Shown: positions 13,428 to 19,592 of the stretch, one piece after another
How positions within the stretch are numbered: position 1 is the stretch's first letter
How the letters are laid out: the number at the start of each line of letters is the position of its first letter
Assembly: GCA_964529855.1 (NCBI GenBank)
Contig: CAZGZU010000010.1
Location: 1 to 23,202, forward strand
Origin: CAZGZU01 sp964529855
GTDB lineage: Bacteria > Patescibacteriota > Minisyncoccia > Portnoybacterales > UBA2143
Reading direction: 5' to 3'
Length of the DNA stretch: 23,202 nt
Translations under genes and position numbers: made by a program
Notes under the pieces: model-generated
Seen by the model: only the letters and a program-made list of their open reading frames with translations
Database searches by the model: none
What the model was told of the DNA's origin: nothing

Positions 13428-13452
13428 CATAAAGAGATTTCTATGGTACAAT
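13424..13452 (+). promoter_or_regulatory. Sigma-70-type promoter overlapping a stop codon
   Basis: TTGACA (13424-13429), 17-bp spacer, TACAAT (13447-13452). The TGA inside the -35 is the stop codon of the peptidase gene. It gives a leader of about 45 nt with a strong Shine-Dalgarno (AAAAGGAGGG) for the gene at 13504. Confidence 0.8.
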
Positions 13453-13503
13453 CATTTTAAATTTAGTACTGAATAAAAATAAAATAAAAAGGAGGGATTA
13501 GAG

Positions 13504-13860
13504 ATGAAGTTTATTGTAAATCTATTGATTTTTAAGAATGATGGTAGGCCTCTTAAGTCTGCCCACAGAATTATAGAGGTGAAAGATCCGACCAAAAGCC
13601 TTAAAGTTGAAGTGGATAAGTTGGAAGATTTTCAAAGGGAATTAGAATCAAAGGAGAGAGGCATGGCAATTCAGTCCATAGTCTTTCCGTTGCCAGAGGT
13701 TGGTGAAGAGGCTGCATTTAAGCGAGGCGAGATAAAGCAGCTTCATTGCCAGAGATGCGGAAAAGATACTCAACATGTTTTTGGAAAAGAGCCAAGCAAG
13801 CCAGGCGGAAAAGGCTTCTCCTGGGAATGTACAGAGTGTAACTATAAAGTTTTTTGTTGA
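13504..13860 (+). CDS. Zinc-ribbon protein, unknown function
   Basis: A 118-residue protein with two parts. Residues 1-70 are a soluble alpha/beta segment (MKFIVNLLIF..., KSLKVEVDKLEDFQRELESKE...). Residues 80-118 form a zinc ribbon: Cys 82 and 85 (HCQRCG), Cys 109 and 112 (WECTECNYKVFC), with an extra Cys at the very end. The ribbon could bind nucleic acid or be structural. The family of the first part is not recognised. It has its own promoter and terminator, so it is a single-gene unit, and the strong Shine-Dalgarno suggests high expression. The stop is TGA. Confidence 0.75.
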   Translation: MKFIVNLLIFKNDGRPLKSAHRIIEVKDPTKSLKVEVDKLEDFQRELESKERGMAIQSIVFPLPEVGEEAAFKRGEIKQLHCQRCGKDTQHVFGKEPSKPGGKGFSWECTECNYKVFC

Positions 13861-13883
13861 ACTACAACTTCATCGCCTTTATC

Positions 13884-13923
13884 AAGGCCGTTCAGACCTA
13901 AAGAAGTCCTGAACGGTCTTTTT
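13884..13923 (+). terminator. Rho-independent terminator
   Basis: AAGGCCGTTCAG (13884-13895) pairs with CTGAACGGTCTT (13909-13920) with one G-T pair, followed by Ts. It ends the zinc-ribbon gene. The ~120 bases from here to the next terminator hold no gene that I can support. Confidence 0.9.
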
Positions 13924-14042
13924 ATATATTTTTTAAGGAGATTATATAGTTAATTACCAGATTGTTTTGAATGGAATTGACGGAGGTATACTTTTCTGGT
14001 ATGTCTTCAAGAATTAAGAGTTATTAGTTTTGTAAAATAACA

Positions 14043-14072
14043 AAGAGGGCAGTTTGATTGAACTGCCCTCTT
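14043..14072 (-). terminator. Terminator of the dnaA-like gene
   Basis: AAGAGGGCAGTT (14043-14054) and AACTGCCCTCTT (14061-14072) form a perfect 12-bp stem. On the minus strand it is followed by TTGTTATTTT. It overlaps the last base of the dnaA-like stop codon. On the plus strand the T-tract is poor. Confidence 0.8.
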
Positions 14073-15169
14073 CACTTTTCCTTCAATTTTTCCTTCAATT
14101 TTTCTTTGATAAAATTAACTTGCCTTTTTAGCCGCGGGTCACGCTTCATCCTCGCTTCAATAATTTCAACGCTATAGAGAACTGTACTATGGATTCTATT
14201 TACAGTCTTACTGATATCATCAAGTGTAGCCCAAGGGATAAGTTTCCTGCAAAGGTAGATATAAACCTGACGGGGTAAGGTATAGCCCTTTTTCCTGGAT
14301 TTAGATTTCACCCATAGTTCCTCAACTTTAAAGGTGCAGCATACTGCTTCCATGATTTCATCAGTAGTGAATCCTTCTTGTTCTTTTTGAAGAGAGCAAA
14401 CATCAGCGACTTCTTTGATAATACCATTAGAAATAACGCCTTGATTCAGTTCTGCTCGGGCTATCAAATTTTGGGCAATAGAGAAAAGAGAATAGAAGTC
14501 CTTTATAGGATAGGCAACGAGGCAGTCAAGTCGCTCTTGGGAAATTTGCAGACCAGCTTCCTCTATTTGGCGAGAAAGTAGAGCAGTTTTGATTTCTATA
14601 TCGGGACTGTTAAGAGATAGCCGAAGTCCGCTACCAAATCGGGAAGCGAGTTTAGAGCAAGCTCCTTTTTCCGTGGACTCAAGGGGACCTGAGGAAGTGA
14701 CTAATAGTTTTTGTCCATTATCCAGGAGGAAATCAATAATCCGCGCTAGGGAATTTTGGATCCAGGTTTCTTTGACTATAGTTTGAATGTCATCCAAAGC
14801 TAACAAGTCCAACTTTGACAAGTTATCTATCAGTTCTTTGAGTTGTTGATTTTTGGAAGCCTTAAGAAAGAGATTGGTAAATCCATATCCGTTCAAATAG
14901 AGAACTTTGAGTCCTTGGATCAGGGCTTTTTGGCAAGTTGCTTGCAGTAGATGTGTTTTCCCTGTGCCAAGGTCTCCGGTAATTAGCATACAGGCAGGAC
15001 TATTCGGGGCAAATATTTTCTTGGCTAAATGGACTGCTAGTTGATTGCCCGGGGCGATAACCAGCCGGTCAAAAGTCATATCCGGATTGAGCTTTGATAA
15101 ATCTTCAATTCTGGAGAACAGAAATGATTCTTGTTTTTGTTCAGGGATTTCCTGGTCGGTCTTTTCCAT
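14072..15169 (-). CDS. DnaA-family AAA+ protein lacking domain I
   Basis: A 365-residue relative of the replication initiator DnaA. After a short N-terminus, LNPDMTFDRLVIAPGNQLA (27-45) is the standard opening of domain III. Walker A is GDLGTGKTH (65-73), Walker B LLALDD (122-127), sensor 1 LLVTSS (155-160), and the arginine-containing SRFGSGL is near 176-182. Domain IV (about 272-350) has PRQVYIYLCRKL and NRIHSTVLYSVEII, the DNA-binding signature (usual 'DHTTV'; here IHSTV). The normal ~80-120 residue domains I/II, which bind helicase and regulators, are absent, so it is about 85 residues short of standard DnaA. It may be a second DnaA-like protein or a transcription regulator. It has a near-perfect promoter. 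The C-terminus is a KEKL repeat encoded by a 12-bp tandem repeat. It ends in TGA. Confidence 0.85.
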   Translation of the reverse strand: MEKTDQEIPEQKQESFLFSRIEDLSKLNPDMTFDRLVIAPGNQLAVHLAKKIFAPNSPACMLITGDLGTGKTHLLQATCQKALIQGLKVLYLNGYGFTNLFLKASKNQQLKELIDNLSKLDLLALDDIQTIVKETWIQNSLARIIDFLLDNGQKLLVTSSGPLESTEKGACSKLASRFGSGLRLSLNSPDIEIKTALLSRQIEEAGLQISQERLDCLVAYPIKDFYSLFSIAQNLIARAELNQGVISNGIIKEVADVCSLQKEQEGFTTDEIMEAVCCTFKVEELWVKSKSRKKGYTLPRQVYIYLCRKLIPWATLDDISKTVNRIHSTVLYSVEIIEARMKRDPRLKRQVNFIKEKLKEKLKEK

Positions 15170-15226
15170 GGCGACCTCCTTTCTAATTTTATTGGTAAAG
15201 AACTATTTTAAAATAAGTTGTTGGTT

Positions 15227-15255
15227 ATTATAGGGAATTATGGAATTTTTGTCAA
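15227..15255 (-). promoter_or_regulatory. Near-consensus minus-strand promoter for the dnaA-like gene
   Basis: On the minus strand TTGACA (15255-15250), exactly 17 bp, then TATAAT (15232-15227): a perfect match to the sigma-70 consensus. Leader about 50 nt, with AAAGGAGG before the start at 15169. It is divergent from the promoter at 15260. No DnaA boxes are visible in between. Confidence 0.9.
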
Positions 15256-15259
15256 CTGA

Positions 15260-15288
15260 TTGTCAGGAAGATAATTTTCTGATAGAAT
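15260..15288 (+). promoter_or_regulatory. Extended -10 promoter with -35
   Basis: TTGTCA (15260-15265), 17-bp spacer, TGA-TAGAAT (-10 at 15283-15288). It drives the gene at 15310, whose Shine-Dalgarno is AAGGAG. It lies back to back with the dnaA-like promoter; the two -35 elements are only 4 bp apart. Confidence 0.75.
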
Positions 15289-15309
15289 CAGCAATAAGGA
15301 GCATTAATT

Positions 15310-15636
15310 ATGCAGCCGGAAAAATGGGAAAATTTAATAGATGATATTAAAAAGAAATTTGAGGTTGAAAAGCAGGACAAAGAGCATCTTGACGAACAAG
15401 GCGGCACTGACATTGAATTTATTATCTTCAAAGGCCCCTTGGGTCGCATGAAACTGGAATTTATTACCAGGCCTCTGGTCTTGGAGAAAAAGACCATTTA
15501 TTCGCGGCGGATTGGTTCCGGGACTAACGTGGAATACGTTTACAGTCAGGATGAAAAAACTCATAAATTAGCCGTCTATAAATGGGACCAAAGCCAGAAT
15601 GACTGGCTGGAGATTGAAGCGGCTGGTTTCCAGTAA
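15310..15636 (+). CDS. Hypothetical protein
   Basis: A 108-residue soluble protein. A short acidic/basic helix (WENLIDDIKKKFEVEKQDKEHLDEQ) leads into what looks like an antiparallel beta domain: DIEFIIFKGPLGRMKLEFITRPLVLEKKTIYSRR, NVEYVYSQ, HKLAVYKW, WLEIEAAGF. No family is recognised, but the size and style fit a compact single-domain protein. Start supported by AAGGAG and the promoter 22 nt upstream. The stop codon lies in a small perfect hairpin (TCCAGT/ACTGGA). Confidence 0.7.
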   Translation: MQPEKWENLIDDIKKKFEVEKQDKEHLDEQGGTDIEFIIFKGPLGRMKLEFITRPLVLEKKTIYSRRIGSGTNVEYVYSQDEKTHKLAVYKWDQSQNDWLEIEAAGFQ

Positions 15637-15688
15637 AATACTGGACAAGATTATAATAATATGGTATGGTAGTTTAAGAGTTATTTGC

Positions 15689-15788
15689 TGTCATTGCGAG
15701 GAGTGAAGCAAAGCGGAATGACGAAGCAATCTCGTAGAAAACCGCGGGATTGCTTCGTCGTTCATTTCATTCACTCCTCGCAATGACA
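15689..15788. repeat. 100-bp palindromic interspersed repeat, copy 1
   Basis: Perfect 19-bp inverted ends: TGTCATTGCGAGGAGTGAA (15689-15707) and its complement at 15770-15788. Inner arms ACGAAGCAATC (15721-15731) and GATTGCTTCGT (15748-15758) pair as well. This sequence style (CATTGCGAGGAG... / ...CGAAGCAATC) closely resembles a palindromic repeat that I know to be scattered in many bacterial genomes. It carries no gene. A second, diverged copy is at 21453-21552. Confidence 0.85.
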
Positions 15789-15843
15789 ATGCAACGATAA
15801 TATAAAAGTTCTTTTTAGAATAAATAACTCAAGGAGGATAGTT

Positions 15844-16302
15844 ATGAGTGTAAGCATAAGAGAGAGATTGGGAGAATTAGTAGCTAAGGATGCTAAGATT
15901 ACAGATAAAAAAGGCAGGACTATCCTTGCCGTGGTCAAAGGTTTTAGAAGCTCAAAGCAATGGGGGTCTCTTGTAATACTCGACCAGACAAATCTTATTT
16001 CTGGCGGAGGCACCGGTAAGCAGAAGCCATTTCTTTTCCCTTTGAGTAAAATTGGTAAGGTTGTCCCGGCAGCCCAGGAAGACAGAAAGAGGTTCCTTAG
16101 CACAATAAAGATGATGGAAGAGGTTGATAAGCGCATAGGCCGAAGAGTCACAGTTAACCTGGCAGATATAGGTGAGCTTGATGTTCAGTTAACGAGCAGA
16201 GATAGAGGCAGGGTTTTTGTTAACCTACTGGATGTTGAGAGTGGAAGAAGGGGGCAACGGTCCAGGCTTATGCTAAGTGATATCAAAAGTATCAGTCCTT
16301 AA
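15844..16302 (+). CDS. Hypothetical protein, basic, unknown function
   Basis: A 152-residue soluble, basic protein with a strong Shine-Dalgarno (AAGGAGG, 6 nt before ATG) and a terminator, so it is a single-gene unit. It looks beta-rich in the middle (TILAVVKGFRSSKQWGSLVILDQTN, FLFPLSKIGKVV) and at the end (RRVTVNLADIGELDVQLTSRDRGRVFVNLLDVESG), with a helix around 80-97. No family is recognised. The gene lies just after the palindromic repeat; the exact promoter is unclear. Confidence 0.7.
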   Translation: MSVSIRERLGELVAKDAKITDKKGRTILAVVKGFRSSKQWGSLVILDQTNLISGGGTGKQKPFLFPLSKIGKVVPAAQEDRKRFLSTIKMMEEVDKRIGRRVTVNLADIGELDVQLTSRDRGRVFVNLLDVESGRRGQRSRLMLSDIKSISP

Positions 16303-16318
16303 TTCCCTAACAGGGGAC

Positions 16319-16362
16319 GAGGCGTTTTCCTTCTTGGAAAGCGCCTCTTTTTTTGTTAAAAT
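16319..16362 (+). promoter_or_regulatory. Terminator fused to an extended -10 promoter (different sequence)
   Basis: GAGGCGTTTTCC (16319-16330) pairs with GGAAAGCGCCTC (16336-16347) and is followed by 7 Ts: a strong terminator for the gene at 15844. The T-run passes straight into TGT-TAAAAT (-10 at 16357-16362), with TTGGAA (16334-16339) 17 bp upstream. The architecture matches modules A-F, but the sequence is unrelated. It would drive the PspC operon. Confidence 0.65.
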
Positions 16363-16434
16363 ACAAAAGAAAAAAATTCAATCTTGAATTATCTACCCTT
16401 AAATGTTAAAGTTTAAGATTAAAAGGAAAAAATT

Positions 16435-16632
16435 ATGAACACAAAAAAAATTTATCGCAGTCAAAAAAATAGAATCATTGCCGGAGTCTTTGGCGGTTTG
16501 GGCGAGTATGTCAATATTGACCCGGTAATTTTACGTCTGCTCTGGATAGCCATTTTTGTTTTTACCGGTTTTGTGCCTGCTCTGATAGCTTACTTTTTGG
16601 CTATTATTGTCATTCCCAAGAAAAATGACTAA
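16435..16632 (+). CDS. PspC domain membrane protein
   Basis: A 65-residue PspC-domain protein. KIYRSQKNRIIAGVFGGLGEYVNIDPVILRLLWIAIFV is the complete family signature: a basic start, 'AGVxGGLAeyfxxDPxxVRxxW', then a second membrane segment ending IIVIPKK. In enterobacteria PspC takes part in the phage-shock membrane-stress response; no pspA or pspB is visible here, so the role is open. Start preceded by AAAAGGAAA. Its end overlaps the start of alkD by 8 nt (ATGACTAA), so the two are translationally coupled. Confidence 0.92.
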   Translation: MNTKKIYRSQKNRIIAGVFGGLGEYVNIDPVILRLLWIAIFVFTGFVPALIAYFLAIIVIPKKND

Positions 16633-17335
16633 TCGGTCTATTTTAAAAGAAATACGCCAGGCCTTGAAAAAACAGATTGACCGGAATTACAAGAAGGGAG
16701 CCGAGCATTTTTTTAAAGAGAAGATTAAGGTATATGGAGTGCGTGTTCCTTTGGCTCGGAAAATATCCCGGAATTACTTTTCTTTAATTAAAGACAGGCC
16801 AACCAAAGAAATTCTTCAGCTGGCTGAAGAATTGTTAAAATCAGGTTACAGCGAGGAGGCAACCATTGCCCTGGATTGGTCTTACCGGATTAGAAAGAGA
16901 TATCAGAAAACCGATTTTAAGTTTTTTGAAAGATGGCTTAAAAAGTATGTTTCTAATTGGGGAACTTGCGATGATTTTTGCGGTCATACCTTAGGCTACT
17001 TCATTTCCCAGTTTCCGGATTTAGTTCCTTTAGTAAAAAAGTGGACTCAATCAAAGAACCGATGGTTAAGACGGGCCGCCGCTGTCATTTTTATTCCTTC
17101 AGTCAGCAAAAAGAAATATCTTAATCATGTTTTCTGGGTGGCTGACAAGCTTTTAATGGATAAAGATGATTTGGTACAAAAAGGTTATGGTTGGGCTTTG
17201 AAAGTGGCCAGCAATCTTTATCAAAAACAGGTTTTTGATTTTATAATGAAGCGTAAGCATAAAATGCCCCGGACAGCTTTAAGGTACGCTATTGAAAAAA
17301 TGCCTCTTAAGATGAGGAAGAAAGCAATGAGTTAA
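16625..17335 (+). CDS. AlkD-like DNA alkylation repair protein
   Basis: A 236-residue HEAT-repeat-like DNA glycosylase of the AlkC/AlkD family, which excises N3- and N7-alkylated purines without flipping the base. The residues known to be critical in Bacillus AlkD (Trp 109, Asp 113, Trp 187) have counterparts with the same spacing: Trp 112 and Asp 116 in SNWGTCDDFCGH, and Trp 190 in KGYGWALKV. RWLRRAAAV between them is another family marker, as is VYGVRVPLARKI near the start. Upstream in-frame ATG at 16607 lies within pspC; the ATG at 16625, overlapping the pspC stop, is the likely start. It is the second gene of a five-gene operon. Confidence 0.93.
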   Translation: MTNRSILKEIRQALKKQIDRNYKKGAEHFFKEKIKVYGVRVPLARKISRNYFSLIKDRPTKEILQLAEELLKSGYSEEATIALDWSYRIRKRYQKTDFKFFERWLKKYVSNWGTCDDFCGHTLGYFISQFPDLVPLVKKWTQSKNRWLRRAAAVIFIPSVSKKKYLNHVFWVADKLLMDKDDLVQKGYGWALKVASNLYQKQVFDFIMKRKHKMPRTALRYAIEKMPLKMRKKAMS

Positions 17336-17336
17336 T

Positions 17337-17528
17337 ATGGAATGTCAACAGGAAGAAAACAAAAAAGATTGTCCCTGCACTTATCCGGGTTGTCCCCGCA
17401 AAGGGATTTGTTGTCAGTGTTTGCAGTATCATTTAAAGAATAGGGAACTACCTGCCTGTTTTTTCTCTAAAGAGGCAGAGAAGAGCTATGACCGGTCAAT
17501 GGAAAAGTTTATTCAGGAGAATTCATAA
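17337..17528 (+). CDS. DUF6485-like cysteine-rich small protein
   Basis: A 63-residue, cysteine-rich protein: CPCTYPGCPRKGICCQCLQYHLKNRELPACFF. This matches DUF6485, small proteins with the pattern 'C.CTYp.CpR.G.CC.C..yH...gelPaC.F', probably metal-binding. Seven Cys plus a His between residues 3 and 41 could hold a zinc or iron-sulfur site; that part is inference. It starts 1 nt after alkD stops and ends 2 nt before the nuclease gene, deep in an operon. Confidence 0.85.
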   Translation: MECQQEENKKDCPCTYPGCPRKGICCQCLQYHLKNRELPACFFSKEAEKSYDRSMEKFIQENS

Positions 17529-17530
17529 GT

Positions 17531-18304
17531 ATGTCTGATTACTATACTCCCAAGAAAACATACGGGCTGTTTGATCCTAATTCCAAAGAGCCCTTTAAGC
17601 TAAGTCGGTCTAAGATTGACTTGTTTTTAAATTGTCCTCGTTGTTTTTACTTGGACCGTCGTTTAGGAGTAGCCCAGCCGCCTGGTTATCCCTTTGCTTT
17701 GAATTCAGCAGTTGATTTCTTGCTTAAAAAAGAATTTGATATCCATCGGGCTAAAGGCGAGCCCCATCCCATGATGAAGGCTTATCAGGTTGAGGCGATT
17801 CCTTTCCAGCATGAGAAAATGGATGACTGGCGTAATAGTTTTGTTGGGATTCAGACTTTACATAAAGCAACTAATTTTTTGGTCTTCGGAGCGATTGATG
17901 ATGTTTGGATTAACCCAGCCAAAGAATTATTAATAGTTGATTATAAGTCAACCGCCAAGGATGGGGAAATAAATCTTGATGCGCCTTGGCAAATTGCCTA
18001 CAAAAGACAGATGGAGATATATCAATGGTTGTTTCGGCAGAATGGTTTTAAGGTTTCTGATACTGGCTATTTTGTCTATGCTAATGGCAAAAAAGATAGA
18101 GCGGCATTTGACGGCAAGCTGGAATTTGACGTACACTTAATAGCGTACCAGGGTAATGATTCTTGGGTAGACAAAACATTAATTGAGGCCCGTAAAGTTC
18201 TAATGAGCGACAAAATTCCAGAACATTCCAAGGATTGTGATTTTTGTCGCTATCGTCAAGCCGCGGAGGGGGTAGAAGATATTTTTAAGAAGAATCAAGC
18301 ATGA
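17531..18304 (+). CDS. PD-(D/E)XK nuclease, RecB/Cas4-like
   Basis: A 257-residue nuclease of the RecB/AddB/Cas4 group. Catalytic strands: GAIDDVW (Asp 123/124) and LLIVDYKST (Asp 137, Lys 139), then the RecB motif QMEIYQWLF. KLSRSKIDLFLNCPRCFYLDRRLG at the start is the family's 'SxSxLxxaxxCPrrfyl' entry. Cys 35, Cys 38, Cys 236 and Cys 239 (CDFC) bracket the domain and may bind a 4Fe-4S cluster or zinc, as in related enzymes; the 2+2 arrangement differs from Cas4's 1+3. No cas genes or CRISPR are nearby, so a repair role is more likely. Its end overlaps the glycosyltransferase start by 4 nt (ATGA). Confidence 0.88.
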   Translation: MSDYYTPKKTYGLFDPNSKEPFKLSRSKIDLFLNCPRCFYLDRRLGVAQPPGYPFALNSAVDFLLKKEFDIHRAKGEPHPMMKAYQVEAIPFQHEKMDDWRNSFVGIQTLHKATNFLVFGAIDDVWINPAKELLIVDYKSTAKDGEINLDAPWQIAYKRQMEIYQWLFRQNGFKVSDTGYFVYANGKKDRAAFDGKLEFDVHLIAYQGNDSWVDKTLIEARKVLMSDKIPEHSKDCDFCRYRQAAEGVEDIFKKNQA

Positions 18305-19473
18305 AAATTGATAATCCGCGAAAAATAAATAGGGCTGATATAGTGGTGGGCATCCCTTCGTATAACGAGGCCGAGACGATTGCTTTTGTGGTTGAACAGG
18401 CCAGTTTGGGATTGGAAAAATATTTTCCTGACAAAAAAGCGGTTATTATTAACGTAGATAATAATTCAAGCGACCACACCAAAGAAGCATTTTTTGAGGC
18501 AGCCGGCTGGGTGCCGCGTATCTATCTAAGCACTCCGCCCAAAATCAGAGGCAAAGGTTATAACTTCCATAACCTTTTTTTAATGGTTGAAAAGCTCAAG
18601 GCCAAAGCCGGCATTGTTCTGGATGCTGATTTGAGAAGCATCCGGGCTAACTGGATTAAAAAAATGGCTCAACCGGTTTTTGAAGGATATGATTTCGTCG
18701 CCCCTTATTATATCCGCTGTAAGACCGATGCAACCATTACCAATCATCTGGTCTATCCTTTGGTTTGTGGTCTGCTTGCCTGGGATGTTCGTCAGCCGAT
18801 TGGCGGTGATTTTGCCTTTTCCAATAAAATGACTCAAATCTGGCTGAAAGAAAAATGGAGTAAGACAACCTATCACTTTGGCATTGATATTTTTATGAGT
18901 TTGACGGCTTTCTTTGCCGGAGTAAAAACCTGTCAGGTTAATCTGGGGAGCAAGCTTCATAATTTATCCACGCCCAAACTGGGAGCCATGTTTACTCAGG
19001 TAACTGATACGTTTTTTAAGATTATTCTTAAACATCTGGCTGAAATTAAAAAAAGAAAAGAAGTTGAAAAGATACCGGTCCTGGGTGGTCGGGGATTGCC
19101 TATTTTAGCCAATGCCAAACCCGAAGAAGAACGCTTTCGCAAATTCTTTTTAGACGGCCTTGATTCGCATTGGCCTTTGATAACAAAGATTGTCAGTCCG
19201 TCGGTCAAAGCAGGCCTGGAAAAGATCCGGCAGAACAAAGAAGATATGATTGACTTGGGTCTTTGGGTGAAAATTGTTTATGAGTTTTTGTTGGAATACA
19301 AAAAGAGCAAGGATAGATTAGCCGTGCTGGAAGCCCTGGGCTGTCTCTATTTTGGCCGGGCCGCTTCCTTTTTCAGAGAGAACGGTAATCTTACGCCAGA
19401 GGAAGCGGAAAAAAGAGTTGTCCGAAGAGCAAAATACTTTTTCAAAAAAAGAGATTATTTCTTGGATAGGTGA
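18301..19473 (+). CDS. GT-A type glycosyltransferase, possibly GT2/GT81-like
   Basis: A 390-residue cytoplasmic glycosyltransferase. IVVGIPSYNEAETIAFVVEQA is the nucleotide-sugar binding start of GT-A enzymes, VDNNSSDHT the following strand, DADLRSI (Asp 108, Asp 110) the metal-binding DxD. PIGGDFAFSNKM and FGIDIFMSL resemble the acceptor region of glucosyl-3-phosphoglycerate or mannosylglycerate synthases; this is a hint rather than an assignment. The last ~130 residues are helical (KFFLDGLDSHWPLITK..., EEAEKRVVRRAKYFF). No membrane segment. It starts inside the nuclease stop codon (ATGA), so it closes the pspC-alkD-DUF6485-nuclease operon. Confidence 0.85.
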   Translation: MKIDNPRKINRADIVVGIPSYNEAETIAFVVEQASLGLEKYFPDKKAVIINVDNNSSDHTKEAFFEAAGWVPRIYLSTPPKIRGKGYNFHNLFLMVEKLKAKAGIVLDADLRSIRANWIKKMAQPVFEGYDFVAPYYIRCKTDATITNHLVYPLVCGLLAWDVRQPIGGDFAFSNKMTQIWLKEKWSKTTYHFGIDIFMSLTAFFAGVKTCQVNLGSKLHNLSTPKLGAMFTQVTDTFFKIILKHLAEIKKRKEVEKIPVLGGRGLPILANAKPEEERFRKFFLDGLDSHWPLITKIVSPSVKAGLEKIRQNKEDMIDLGLWVKIVYEFLLEYKKSKDRLAVLEALGCLYFGRAASFFRENGNLTPEEAEKRVVRRAKYFFKKRDYFLDR

Positions 19474-19475
19474 GT

Positions 19476-19572
19476 AAGGTTTGGCCTCGAGAACTACGAT
19501 CTTGCCGAAGGCAAGGTCGTATTCGAGAGACCGAACCTTAATTCAGGCCGTAGGTTTTCAGGCCCGGCCTTG
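19476..19572. repeat. Long imperfect hairpin plus a second hairpin
   Basis: 19476-19506 (AAGGTTTGG...CTTGCC) pairs with 19510-19539 in a stem of about 30 bp with a GAA loop and few mismatches. A smaller stem follows (CAGGCCG 19544-19550 with CGGCCTTG 19565-19572). The region is clearly richer in G+C than its surroundings and encodes no protein. No T-tract follows, so it is not a standard terminator. It could be a structured RNA, a repeat, or an mRNA stabiliser. Confidence 0.6.
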
Positions 19573-19592
19573 ATTTAACGGTCTTAATTTAA

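Noticed and set aside
13971..14042. A weak TTGACG-N17-TATGTC promoter and an 18-codon frame at 13971-14027, suggesting a small RNA or peptide.
   Set aside because: Poor -10, no ribosome binding site for the frame, and the downstream hairpin is oriented for the opposite strand.
14079..14106. 12-bp tandem repeat at the 3' end of the dnaA-like gene.
   Set aside because: It only encodes a repeated KEKL tail; about two copies, no sign of a wider role.
15170..15309. Replication origin next to the dnaA-like gene.
   Set aside because: No TTATCCACA-like boxes on either strand in this intergenic region.
17531..18304. Cas4 and a CRISPR system.
   Set aside because: No repeat-spacer array and no other cas gene in the window; the Cys arrangement also differs from Cas4.
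18964..18972. TTATCCACG, one mismatch from a DnaA box.
   Set aside because: A single site inside the glycosyltransferase gene, with no cluster and no AT-rich unwinding region; not an origin.
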